From: Elusimicrobiota bacterium
Lineage (GTDB): Bacteria; Elusimicrobiota; Endomicrobiia; Endomicrobiales; Endomicrobiaceae
Length of the DNA stretch: 8,064 bases
Assembly (NCBI GenBank): GCA_031282945.1
Contig: JAITCX010000052.1
Span: 1 to 8,064 of the forward strand
Reading direction: 5' to 3'
Part shown: positions 1-6,782 of the stretch, piece after piece
Layout of the letters: each line of letters begins with the position of its first letter
Numbering within the stretch: position 1 is the stretch's first letter
Notes under the pieces: model-generated
Told to the model about the DNA's origin: nothing
Databases searched by the model: none
The model's input: only the letters and a program-made list of their open reading frames with translations
Translations under genes and position numbers: made by a program

Positions 1-2250
1 AAAAATTTATTTATGGCTAAAAATTCAACTTTGATTTTTGACGGCAATGCAAATTTATTTTTAATTGATCATTCCACCGTTGCGGGAAAAATAATTTTCA
101 ATGTGGACACTAAAAATCAAACTTCAAATAAAGTAAATGTGTTAGCCGATTTAGCGTCAGAGCAATATGCAACTTTGACAATTGACGGGGCGGCTTTAGA
201 TATGTCCGCCTTGGCAGATGCATATGCGCGGGGTTATAAAACGAGCATGGAAATTATTATTGCAACTGTAACATTTACAGAAACTAGCGGGACGATAATT
301 GGAAATTTTGCGCAAAATTCAGGCGAGGTTGTTGGGATTGGCAGACTTTGGAAATGGAAAATTATTTATGATGAGACAAATGTCGGCGGCTCAAATGCAA
401 ATAATTTTAGTTCGCTTGCAGTTGAGGATTCAAAGATTATAACTGGGCTTAAGCTGTCGCTTGAAAGTCAAGCGATTCCCTTAAATTTTCCAGATTTAAC
501 ATATAATCAAGATCAAACTCAAAAATTGCTCTATGATACTTTGCCAAGCGATGCGCCGCAAATAGTTGAGATGTGGAGCGCCGCTGAGGAGACTGCCCGT
601 TATGATAGGGGCAATTTTCCTTTATTTTTGGAGCAATTGAGCGGTTCATTTTTGGCGACTCTTTTAACGCTTCCAGCGCTTGATATAAACCCAAACAGTT
701 TTTTTGAAAATGTAGAAAATACAACTAGAAAAATTTGGATGACGGTTGACGGCGGTTTTTTTCAAACGGATAAGAAAAATGTCATGGGGGCTTTTGAGGC
801 GGAAGGCGGTAGGGCGGTTGTGGGAGCCGACATTATAAAAACGCAAAAAATAAGAGCTGGAGTTTTTGCAAATGCGGGAAGTCAAAATGTGAAGCAGGGC
901 AAAATTAATAAAGCCGATGTCAAAACTTTTGGGGGCGGCCTTTACGGCGGCGCATTTGGGTTGTTTGGAAATTTGCTAAATGTAAAATTAAATTTAGGTT
1001 ATGAGCTAAACAATATAAATGCGGAAAGAAAAGTAGATATCGTTTTGGCGGAAACTCTGCAATCAAATTTTAATGTTCAAGCGCTAAAAGTTTTGTCGGA
1101 GCTAGAATTTACGCCGGGATTAAATTTTTTAGGGGTGGACATTGATTTTTTTGCGCGGGCAAATTTTGCAAATGTGTCAAACGATAAAATTGAGGAAAGT
1201 TATGAAAATGGGAGCAATGCGGCTTTAATTGTGGATGCGGATTTTTACAGGCGGCTTGAGACGGATATCGGGATAAACTTTTCAAAGAGTTTGAGTAAAT
1301 TAGAATTGGGCGCAAAAGTTTATGTTGGGTTTCTCGCTCTTGGCGCAGAGAAAAAATACACTATGCATTTTTTAGCGCGTTCTGCGGAATTTTCAAAAAT
1401 TGAAGCGGCGCCTTATTCAAATTCTGTGATAGGTTTTAATTTGGCTGCAAGTTATCCAATATTTCAAAATGTAGATTTAACGGCAAATGCCGCTTCTAGT
1501 TTAGGGTTGGCCAAAGATCAAATGCAAATTGCGGGCGGACTTGGCGTGAAATGGTATTTCCAAGGTAGAACCGAAAGCGCGCAACCCCAACCTCAAAAAC
1601 CTGAGGCCGAAAATTTAGCTCCCGCCGCGCCCCCTGTTGCGCCGCCTGAGCCTATAGAAGCGCCTGCGGTTGAAATTGAACCGCCTGTTGAGGTTGAAAA
1701 TGTCGAGCGGCAAGCCCCGCCTCAACCTTCAAATGAGATTGTTCCATTTTTAGACCCTGACGCAGAGGGGCAAGACATGGAGTTGTTTGACGGCGCGCCG
1801 GCGGAGCCGTATGTGCGGCAGGAGACGGGCGGAGGGGAGAGGTATATTCCTCCTATGGCGGTGCGCGTTTTGGATGTAGATAAAGAGCAGGAGGCGTTGA
1901 GAAATTCGTCCGGCGATGTTTACACGGTAACGCTTGCGTCTTTTGATTTTAATAGTTGGCAATTGAGCGCGGCTGATAGAGCGGTTATAGTTATGGAGGC
2001 AAAAAGGTTGGCGCGCCGTCCTCACAGGAGATTAATTCTCATTGGTTATGCGGATGATATAGGGACCGATGAAATAAATATTGAGGTTTCTTGGCGGCGG
2101 GCGGATGCTGTTTACAGAGAATTGGTTAACAATGGGGTCGATCCATTTAAGATTGAATATTGGGGACTGGGATCAAAAGATCCTATTGCGCCAAACGACT
2201 CTGAGGCCAACAGAGCTAAAAACCGCCGCGTGACTTTGACGGTGCAGTAA
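1..2250 (+). CDS. Autotransporter-type beta-barrel protein with C-terminal OmpA domain (5' partial)
   Basis: Predicted outer-membrane surface protein. Residues are numbered from the ATG at 13. About 1-235 are a low-complexity Thr/Asn/Ala-rich passenger remnant ending in an LEQLSGSF segment like the linker before autotransporter barrels. About 240-518 show alternating polar/hydrophobic strands with many Gly and aromatic residues (VDGGFF, GGGLYGGAFG, GGLGVKWYF), fitting an autotransporter barrel. About 520-575 are Pro/Glu/Ala-rich, a periplasmic spacer. About 636-745 are an OmpA C-terminal domain: GYADDIG followed by an N..VS.RRA..V...L motif. D681 and R696 align with the diaminopimelate-binding Asp and Arg of OmpA. 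The frame is open to base 1, no Shine-Dalgarno precedes the ATG at 13, and no signal peptide is visible, so the true start is probably upstream. The passenger family is not recognised. A hairpin terminator follows. Confidence 0.8.
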   Translation, partial: KNLFMAKNSTLIFDGNANLFLIDHSTVAGKIIFNVDTKNQTSNKVNVLADLASEQYATLTIDGAALDMSALADAYARGYKTSMEIIIATVTFTETSGTIIGNFAQNSGEVVGIGRLWKWKIIYDETNVGGSNANNFSSLAVEDSKIITGLKLSLESQAIPLNFPDLTYNQDQTQKLLYDTLPSDAPQIVEMWSAAEETARYDRGNFPLFLEQLSGSFLATLLTLPALDINPNSFFENVENTTRKIWMTVDGGFFQTDKKNVMGAFEAEGGRAVVGADIIKTQKIRAGVFANAGSQNVKQGKINKADVKTFGGGLYGGAFGLFGNLLNVKLNLGYELNNINAERKVDIVLAETLQSNFNVQALKVLSELEFTPGLNFLGVDIDFFARANFANVSNDKIEESYENGSNAALIVDADFYRRLETDIGINFSKSLSKLELGAKVYVGFLALGAEKKYTMHFLARSAEFSKIEAAPYSNSVIGFNLAASYPIFQNVDLTANAASSLGLAKDQMQIAGGLGVKWYFQGRTESAQPQPQKPEAENLAPAAPPVAPPEPIEAPAVEIEPPVEVENVERQAPPQPSNEIVPFLDPDAEGQDMELFDGAPAEPYVRQETGGGERYIPPMAVRVLDVDKEQEALRNSSGDVYTVTLASFDFNSWQLSAADRAVIVMEAKRLARRPHRRLILIGYADDIGTDEINIEVSWRRADAVYRELVNNGVDPFKIEYWGLGSKDPIAPNDSEANRAKNRRVTLTVQ

Positions 2251-2318
2251 TGAAATTGAATTTTATTTTGTGAAAAGAAAAATAGAAAATAGCGGGCATT
2301 CTAGGACTTGAGAACGCA

Positions 2319-2372
2319 AAAAGACGCTTCGTCAAATAAAGTGATTTTATTCGACGGGGCGTCTTTTCTTTT
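2319..2372 (+). terminator. Rho-independent terminator after the autotransporter gene
   Basis: The arms AAAAGACGC (2319-2327) and GCGTCTTTT (2359-2367) pair perfectly. The stem continues inward through two G-U pairs and GTC/GAC, then one mismatch and AAATAAA/TTTATT pairing, around a loop of about 5 nt. The 3' arm runs into a T-rich tail (TTTTCTTTT). It lies about 70 bp after the stop codon and insulates the following abiE operon from read-through. Confidence 0.85.
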
Positions 2373-2396
2373 GGGAGGGTAGCGCGATCAGAGGGG

Positions 2397-2466
2397 AATA
2401 ATATATTTATTTACTAAGATAATAATTAATAAGATTAATAACTTATTAAAAAAACATATCAAAGGA
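2397..2466 (+). repeat. 70-bp direct repeat, copy 1
   Basis: Identical over all 70 bases to 2505-2574, with a 108-bp offset and a 38-bp spacer. Almost entirely A/T. It contains the inverted repeat TTAATAAG-N8-CTTATTAA (2426-2449) and ends in AAAGGA, a Shine-Dalgarno-like hexamer. In this copy no good start codon follows that hexamer. Confidence 0.95.
2426..2449. promoter_or_regulatory. Putative AbiEi operator, site 1 (inverted repeat)
   Basis: Seen: perfect 8-bp arms TTAATAAG and CTTATTAA around an 8-bp centre (24 bp in all). Known: AbiEi antitoxins of type IV AbiE systems repress their own promoter by binding inverted repeats of about this size through a winged helix domain. Inferred: this is one of two such sites. 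AT-rich DNA yields chance palindromes, but an identical one recurs 108 bp downstream. Confidence 0.45.
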
Positions 2467-2499
2467 AAGCTTATTACTATTAGAAAGAGAACAAGAATA

Positions 2500-2531
2500 T
2501 TGAAAATAATATATTTATTTACTAAGATAAT
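2500..2531 (+). promoter_or_regulatory. Candidate abiE promoter
   Basis: TTGAAA (2500-2505) could be a -35 box. At 17-bp spacing the partner is TAAGAT (2523-2528). The better -10 match GATAAT (2526-2531) would need a 20-bp spacer. The -35 lies mostly in the unique spacer between the repeats, so only copy 2 would carry this promoter. Such AT-rich DNA offers other possibilities. Confidence 0.35.
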
Positions 2532-2574
2532 AATTAATAAGATTAATAACTTATTAAAAAAACATATCAAAGGA
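2505..2574 (+). repeat. 70-bp direct repeat, copy 2 (abiE leader)
   Basis: Exact second copy of 2397-2466. Its inverted repeat lies at 2534-2557. Its terminal AAAGGA (2569-2574) sits 7 nt before the abiEi ATG, so this copy supplies the ribosome binding site of the operon. The perfect identity of two non-coding AT-rich copies indicates a recent duplication or strong constraint. Confidence 0.95.
2534..2557. promoter_or_regulatory. Putative AbiEi operator, site 2 (inverted repeat)
   Basis: Same arms and centre as the site at 2426-2449. It lies directly downstream of the candidate -10 box and about 25 bp before the abiEi ATG, where a bound repressor would cover the transcription start. The operator role is inferred from position and from known autoregulation in the family. 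Confidence 0.5.
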
Positions 2575-2581
2575 TGATAAT

Positions 2582-3364
2582 ATGGATGAAATAAGTAAAT
2601 TTTCAACTTTTAGCGGCAATGAAATTCAAATAATAAATAAATTAACTTCGTCTAAAAAAGACATTTTTTATCTGGAGGAAATTCAACAATATATGCCTCC
2701 AAGTTATAAATATACTCCACAATTTATTTATAGACTGAAGAGAAAAAAAATTTTAACTCCAATAAAGAGAGGAGTTTATTCATTTAGTCCTATAGCGGCG
2801 CAGCCGACGGGGTGGCAAATAAATACTTTTAAAATAGGAAATATTTTTTTTGCCAATTATAAATATTATATAGGTCATGTCACTGCTTTTAATATGTATG
2901 GTTTGACAGAGCAAATTCCTGTTGTGACATTTTTTTTTAATACAAAAATGTCGGCAGAAAAAGAAATAAATTATCTGCCGTTTAAATTTATAAAATTAAA
3001 AGAAGAATTTTTTTATGGAATAAAAGATATGGAAATAAATGACGAAATAGTAAAGATAAGTGATTTTGAAAGAACAATAATAGATTTTGTTGATAAATGG
3101 AACTTTAGGGAGGCAAGAGGGAGAGTAGTGGCAAGAATAAAAGATAATAAATGCGATCTCAATAAACTTATAGAATATGCCGTCAGGTTTCCAAAAATTA
3201 GAACTCGCAAGAAAATGGGAGTGATTTTTGATAAGGCGCAAGTAGATGAGCGGCTAACTGCGCCATTATATGAAAGCGTTAAAAATACCGCATTGACATC
3301 TACTTGTCGTTTTATAATGGAAGGCAAAAAAAATAAAAAATGGGGGATTATAGTTTGTGAATAA
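2582..3364 (+). CDS. abiEi: AbiEi-family antitoxin / transcriptional repressor of a type IV AbiE system
   Basis: Predicted cytoplasmic antitoxin and autorepressor of the AbiEii toxin encoded next to it. Of 260 residues, about 25-70 form a winged helix-turn-helix (LEEIQQY then RLKRKKILTPIKRGVYSF). The middle has the family's YYIGHVTAFNMYGLTEQIP stretch (about 95-113) and ISDFERTIIDFVD (about 159-171). The C-terminus ends in the usual W-x-I/L strand (KKWGIIV). Length is close to that of known AbiEi proteins. The ATG is preceded at 7 nt by AAAGGA, the end of the second 70-bp repeat. The stop overlaps the abiEii start by 8 bp, implying translational coupling. Base composition is visibly more AT-rich than the flanking autotransporter and groEL genes, consistent with horizontal acquisition. 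Known AbiE modules act as toxin-antitoxin pairs and some give abortive phage infection; which applies here cannot be told. Confidence 0.88.
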   Translation: MDEISKFSTFSGNEIQIINKLTSSKKDIFYLEEIQQYMPPSYKYTPQFIYRLKRKKILTPIKRGVYSFSPIAAQPTGWQINTFKIGNIFFANYKYYIGHVTAFNMYGLTEQIPVVTFFFNTKMSAEKEINYLPFKFIKLKEEFFYGIKDMEINDEIVKISDFERTIIDFVDKWNFREARGRVVARIKDNKCDLNKLIEYAVRFPKIRTRKKMGVIFDKAQVDERLTAPLYESVKNTALTSTCRFIMEGKKNKKWGIIVCE

Positions 3365-4277
3365 ATTAGATAGCATAGAGTTGCGAGAGGCAATAATAGC
3401 AGTTTTAAATGTATTAAAAATAAATCCAATTTTTATAGAGAAAGATTATTATTTAACATTAATTCTTTTACAAATAGATAAATTAAATCCCAACTTAATT
3501 TTTAAAGGCGGAACAGCTCTAAATAAATTATATTTAGATTATTCTAGAATAAGCGAGGATCTGGATTTTACATTAAATTCTCAACCGCAGACAAGAGGGG
3601 AAGAAAAACGGGGAATCTCAAGTAGAAGCAGTATCTTTAGAGATATTAAAAATAATATTTCCTCTTTTATGGAGCAATTTTCATTAAAATTTATTAGTCA
3701 TAAAAAATATGATAATTCAAGGCTGCAAGTTTATGAATTTGGATATACTTCTATAGTAAACAATACTAGAGAAAATTCAAAGATAAACATAGATATTAGG
3801 TGTCATAATAATGATGTTATACTGACGCCGGAATACAGGGAAGTGAAACATAAATTTTCTCAAAATATAATTAAAGCGTCTATATCTACAATGGACAAAG
3901 TAAAAACATGCCAACTAATAGAAATTATGGCGCAAAAATTAACGGCGCTTTTAGATAGAAATGTTCCAAGAGATTTTTTTGATATATATTATGCGGCGCG
4001 GCAAGGTTTTTCATTTACAGATGATAAGTTTGTAGCTCTTTTTGTTAATAATCTCCAAAATAGTAAACTCCTTGATGATGTAGAAAAATTTCGATTTAAT
4101 CTTGGTAAGAATCTAAATGATCTCATAAAATTAAGAGCGGAAGCAGAAATTACGTTAATCCCGATGATATTAAAAGGACGTAACGACTATAAAATAGAAA
4201 AAACGTTGGAGATATTCAATAAGATAATGCCTGAGATAATTTCAAAGATAAAGCTAATAAAAAAGAAAGGGTCTTGA
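3357..4277 (+). CDS. abiEii: AbiEii-family nucleotidyltransferase toxin
   Basis: Predicted toxin of the AbiE pair, a member of the DUF1814/COG2253 nucleotidyltransferase-like family; characterised relatives transfer nucleotides to RNA and stop growth. Of 306 residues, the polymerase-beta-type motif GGTALNK (51-57) ... RISEDLDF (64-71) supplies the metal-binding pair D68/D70. A third acidic residue is likely D146 in NIDIRC. The family's C-terminal signature appears as AQKLTALLDR (192-201) and RDFFDIY (205-211). All expected motifs are present and the frame is intact, so the toxin appears functional. The GTG start overlaps the end of abiEi (GTGAATAA); GGGGGA about 10 nt upstream could act as Shine-Dalgarno, and coupling to abiEi is likely. 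The gene ends about 35 bp before a terminator shared with converging groEL. Confidence 0.88.
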   Translation: MNKLDSIELREAIIAVLNVLKINPIFIEKDYYLTLILLQIDKLNPNLIFKGGTALNKLYLDYSRISEDLDFTLNSQPQTRGEEKRGISSRSSIFRDIKNNISSFMEQFSLKFISHKKYDNSRLQVYEFGYTSIVNNTRENSKINIDIRCHNNDVILTPEYREVKHKFSQNIIKASISTMDKVKTCQLIEIMAQKLTALLDRNVPRDFFDIYYAARQGFSFTDDKFVALFVNNLQNSKLLDDVEKFRFNLGKNLNDLIKLRAEAEITLIPMILKGRNDYKIEKTLEIFNKIMPEIISKIKLIKKKGS

Positions 4278-4312
4278 GAGTTCCTAAGTAATCGTCCCAC
4301 AACACACAACAA

Positions 4313-4346
4313 AAAAGCCCGTTACCTTTTAAGGTAACGGGCTTTT
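4313..4346. terminator. Bidirectional terminator between abiEii and groEL
   Basis: Perfect palindrome: AAAAGCCCGTTACC on the left, GGTAACGGGCTTTT on the right, with a short TTTTAA centre. Going right, the stem ends in TTTT. Going left (groEL direction), the A-run at 4311-4316 becomes a U-run. It therefore suits both converging operons. Confidence 0.9.
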
Positions 4347-4384
4347 GACTGCTTGCTAAAAGAATTTCTCTTTTGTTTACGGCA

Positions 4385-6013
4385 TCAATATTCGGGCATC
4401 TGGGGCATTCCGCCGCCCATTGGAACTTTAGGGTTTTTCTCGGGGAGATCAACCACTAGAGTTTCAGTTGTCAAAATAAGTCCTGCGATTGAAGCTGCGT
4501 TTTCCAAAGCGCTTCTCGTTACTTTTGCAGGATCTACAATTCCAGCTTTTATTAAATCAAGATACTGATTTGTGTCGGCATCATATCCAAAAGAAGGATC
4601 TTTTGAATTTTTAATTTTGTCTACAACAATAGACGATTCAACGCCGGCATTTTCAACTATTTTTCTAAGCGGTCCTTCGAGAGACTTAGCAATTATATAA
4701 ATGCCCGTCTGCTCATCAGAATCATCAGATTTAAGTTTTTCAACAACAGCCTGCGCTCTTAAAAGAGCCACGCCGCCGCCGACCACAATGCCTTCCTCAA
4801 CGCCCGCTCTAGTTGCATTTAATGCATCCTCAACTTTAAATTTACGAGTTTTCATTTCGGATTCAGTAGCCGCTCCAACATTGATCACTGCAACTCCGCC
4901 AACTAATTTTGCAAGTCTTTCCTGAAGTTTCTCTTTGTCATAATCTGATTTCGTGTCCTCAATTTGCTTGCGGATTTGTGCAATTCTTGCATCAATATCT
5001 TTTTTCTCGCCTGCTCCAGAAACAATTGTAGTGTTTTCTTTGTCTACAACGACTCTCTTGGCTTGACCAAGCATTTCCAAAGTTGCGCTGTCAAATTTCA
5101 AACCGACTTCCTCGGAAATAACCGTTCCGCCGGTAAGCACTGCAATATCGCCCAACATTTCTTTTCTTCTATCGCCAAATCCGGGAGCTTTCACTGCAAC
5201 AACTTTCAATGTCCCTCTAATTTTATTGAGCGCCAAAGTTGCAAGAGCCTCGCCCTCAACATCCTCAGCTATAATTAGAAAGGGTCTGCCCTGCTGGACA
5301 ATTTTTTCCAATAGAGGCAAAATTTCTTGCATAGAGCTAAGTTTTTTGTCTGTTATAATTATATAAGGATCTTCCAAAACTGCCTGCATTCTCTCGGTAT
5401 CGGTTACAAAATAAGGTGAAATGTAGCCTCTGTCAAACTGCATTCCTTCCACCACGTTCAACTCTGTTTGGCTGGATTTCCCTTCCTCAACAGTGATGAC
5501 GCCGTCATTTCCAACTTTATCCATAGCGTCTGCAATCAAGTTTCCAATTTCTTTATCGCTTGCGGAAATTGAGGCGACCTGTGCAATCTCCTCTTTTCCT
5601 TTCACTTGTTTTGCAATTCTTTTAATTTCTCCAACAACAGCGGCGACAGCTTTTTCAATACCTTTTTTTATGTGGTTTGCATTTGCGCCGGCTGTAATAT
5701 TTTTTAGACCTTCATCAATAATTGCTTGAGCCAAAACGGTGGCGGTGGTTGTGCCGTCTCCCGCGACATCATTTGTTTTTGAGGCGACTTCTTTCACCAA
5801 CTGGGCGCCCATATTTTCAAATGGACATTCAAGTTCAATTTCTTTTGCAATTGTGACGCCGTCATTTGTAACCGTTGGAGAGCCAAACTTTTTATCTAGC
5901 ACAACATATCTCCCTTTCGGTCCCAGTGTAACTTTTACAGCATTTGCCAATTTGTCAACGCCTGCTTTCATCAACTTGCGGGCTTCATCGCCATAAACTA
6001 ATTGTTTAGCCAT
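4385..6013 (-). CDS. groEL: Chaperonin GroEL (Cpn60, Hsp60)
   Basis: ATP-driven folding chaperonin forming a double heptameric ring in the cytosol, capped by GroES from the adjacent gene. The 542-residue length is normal. Visible landmarks: MAKQLVYGDEAR N-terminus; VTLGPKGR (28-35) and the ATP-site loop GDGTTTATVLAQ (85-96); the apical domain around 190-375 with KAPGFGDRRKEML (275-287); the hinge signature TRAGVEEGIVVGGG (401-414) with D396 at the position of the catalytic Asp398 of E. coli; and a C-terminal tail MGGGMPQMPEY. The tail is short, with a single Gly-rich unit instead of a long GGM repeat. The start is well set: AGGAGGA (minus strand of 6018-6024) precedes the ATG closely. groES lies 16 bp upstream, so the two are cotranscribed. 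No sign of decay. Confidence 0.98.
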   Translation of the reverse strand: MAKQLVYGDEARKLMKAGVDKLANAVKVTLGPKGRYVVLDKKFGSPTVTNDGVTIAKEIELECPFENMGAQLVKEVASKTNDVAGDGTTTATVLAQAIIDEGLKNITAGANANHIKKGIEKAVAAVVGEIKRIAKQVKGKEEIAQVASISASDKEIGNLIADAMDKVGNDGVITVEEGKSSQTELNVVEGMQFDRGYISPYFVTDTERMQAVLEDPYIIITDKKLSSMQEILPLLEKIVQQGRPFLIIAEDVEGEALATLALNKIRGTLKVVAVKAPGFGDRRKEMLGDIAVLTGGTVISEEVGLKFDSATLEMLGQAKRVVVDKENTTIVSGAGEKKDIDARIAQIRKQIEDTKSDYDKEKLQERLAKLVGGVAVINVGAATESEMKTRKFKVEDALNATRAGVEEGIVVGGGVALLRAQAVVEKLKSDDSDEQTGIYIIAKSLEGPLRKIVENAGVESSIVVDKIKNSKDPSFGYDADTNQYLDLIKAGIVDPAKVTRSALENAASIAGLILTTETLVVDLPEKNPKVPMGGGMPQMPEY

Positions 6014-6017
6014 TTCA

Positions 6018-6024
6018 TCCTCCT
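6018..6024 (-). promoter_or_regulatory. groEL ribosome binding site
   Basis: Minus strand AGGAGGA, four bases before the groEL ATG. It occupies most of the 16-bp groES-groEL gap. Confidence 0.8.
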
Positions 6025-6029
6025 ATTTA

Positions 6030-6314
6030 TTATTCAATAATCCCTAAAATATCATCTTGGGGCATAATAAGATATGTTTTATCATCAATTTTTACTTCCG
6101 TTCCAGAATACTTTCCAAAAAGGACTTTATCGCCTTTTTTAACTTCCAAAGCTATGAGCTTTCCGTCCTCTGCAACTTTTCCTTTTCCCACAGCTATAAC
6201 TTCTCCTTCCTGAGGCTTTTCTTTTGCTGTATCAGGAATAATAATTCCTCCCTTTTTAACTTCTTTGGCCTCCGCTGGTTTAACCAAAACTCTGTCCCCT
6301 AACGGTTTAATCAT
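6030..6314 (-). CDS. groES: Co-chaperonin GroES (Cpn10, Hsp10)
   Basis: Heptameric lid that closes the GroEL folding chamber. The 94-residue chain begins MIKPLGDRVLVKP, the standard family start, and has the mobile loop about 17-36 with the hydrophobic tripeptide III (24-26) that contacts GroEL. GDKVLFGKYSGTEVKIDDKTYLIM (61-84) and the DDILGIIE end are typical. An in-frame ATG six codons upstream (6332) exists, but it precedes the AAAGGAGG Shine-Dalgarno, which lies 7 nt before the ATG at 6314. The shorter start is therefore preferred. First gene of the groESL operon, under a near-consensus promoter at 6403-6432. Confidence 0.97.
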   Translation of the reverse strand: MIKPLGDRVLVKPAEAKEVKKGGIIIPDTAKEKPQEGEVIAVGKGKVAEDGKLIALEVKKGDKVLFGKYSGTEVKIDDKTYLIMPQDDILGIIE

Positions 6315-6321
6315 AATACTG

Positions 6322-6329
6322 CCTCCTTT
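6322..6329 (-). promoter_or_regulatory. groES ribosome binding site (decides the start)
   Basis: Minus strand AAAGGAGG with 7-nt spacing to the ATG at 6314. It falls inside the longer reading frame starting at 6332 and argues against that start. Confidence 0.85.
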
Positions 6330-6379
6330 CATTTCATTAATTTCCTGTTTAGGATAAAATTCGCATAATTTCTAAAATA

Positions 6380-6390
6380 GCGCTCTTAAG
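6380..6390. promoter_or_regulatory. GCGCTCTTAAG motif, copy 1 (groESL leader)
   Basis: Plus strand GCGCTCTTAAG, identical to 6514-6524 and nearly so to 6433-6442. It would lie just downstream of the predicted groESL start site, a typical repressor position. The regulatory role is inferred. Confidence 0.4.
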
Positions 6391-6402
6391 CCTTGATTGC
6401 CG

Positions 6403-6432
6403 ATTATAAATTAAAAGCGGGTATTTTGTCAA
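6403..6432 (-). promoter_or_regulatory. groESL promoter (sigma70 type)
   Basis: On the minus strand, TTGACA (6432-6427) and TATAAT (6408-6403) match consensus at all twelve positions, separated by 18 bp. The start site would be near 6396, giving a leader of about 80 nt before groES. No CIRCE element (TTAGCACTC-N9-GAGTGCTAA) and no clear sigma32-type promoter was found. Confidence 0.85.
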
Positions 6433-6445
6433 GCGCTCTAAGAGC
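6433..6445. promoter_or_regulatory. GCGCTCTAAG motif, copy 2, with GCTCT-A-AGAGC palindrome
   Basis: A version of the motif lacking one T abuts the -35 box on its upstream side. It overlaps a small palindrome, GCTCTAAGAGC (6435-6445). Possible operator or activator site for groESL; function unproven. Confidence 0.4.
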
Positions 6446-6513
6446 TAAAGTGATAATTATAATATCTAAACGGGGGAATTTCTATTATTATTGCATGGGG
6501 TATATTTAATTTT

Positions 6514-6524
6514 GCGCTCTTAAG
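6514..6524. promoter_or_regulatory. GCGCTCTTAAG motif, copy 3 (upstream)
   Basis: Exact copy of the motif at 6380-6390, about 80 bp upstream of the groESL -35 box. It could be an auxiliary site for the same regulator. Confidence 0.35.
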
Positions 6525-6776
6525 AAATATAACGTCTATTATCCATTAATTATTGGGGTTGTAGAAAAATATTTGAAAGTAAAAATGCATGGGAACAGAC
6601 GAGATTTATATGGTTGGACAATGAATTGGATTATCAGAGAAAGATGTAGCGCTGTGTGAGAGTAGAGGGTTGGGATAATGCTAAAAAGAGTATGTTGTTT
6701 TTTGGCAACTTAAAAATGGATTTAATAAAGAGAATAGATTTTTAAACTTAATAAATCCGTATTTTTGTTTGCCGTG

Positions 6777-6782
6777 TATAAT
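6777..6782 (+). promoter_or_regulatory. Candidate -10 box for the 59-codon gene
   Basis: TATAAT, a perfect -10 hexamer 53 bp before the ATG at 6836. No recognisable -35 at 16-18 bp spacing and no proper extended -10, so support is modest. Confidence 0.3.

Noticed and set aside
2319..2372. Small RNA or attenuator instead of terminator
   Set aside because: Position after a stop codon, a strong stem and a T-tail are fully explained by intrinsic termination.
2388..2606. Minus-strand hydrophobic open frame of 72 codons across the direct repeats
   Set aside because: It is the complement of the AT-rich repeats, runs into the start of abiEi, and has no ribosome site. The Ile/Leu-rich repeat content follows from base composition.
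3013..3429. Minus-strand open frame of 138 codons inside abiEi
   Set aside because: Antisense to a gene with clear AbiEi motifs. Composition is typical of a shadow frame.
4964..5278. Plus-strand open frames inside groEL
   Set aside because: All are antisense to a highly conserved groEL sequence, with no start signals.
6340..6460. HrcA/CIRCE operator upstream of groES
   Set aside because: Searched for TTAGCACTC-N9-GAGTGCTAA and close variants. The GCGCTC and GAGCTAA pieces present do not have the right sequence or spacing.
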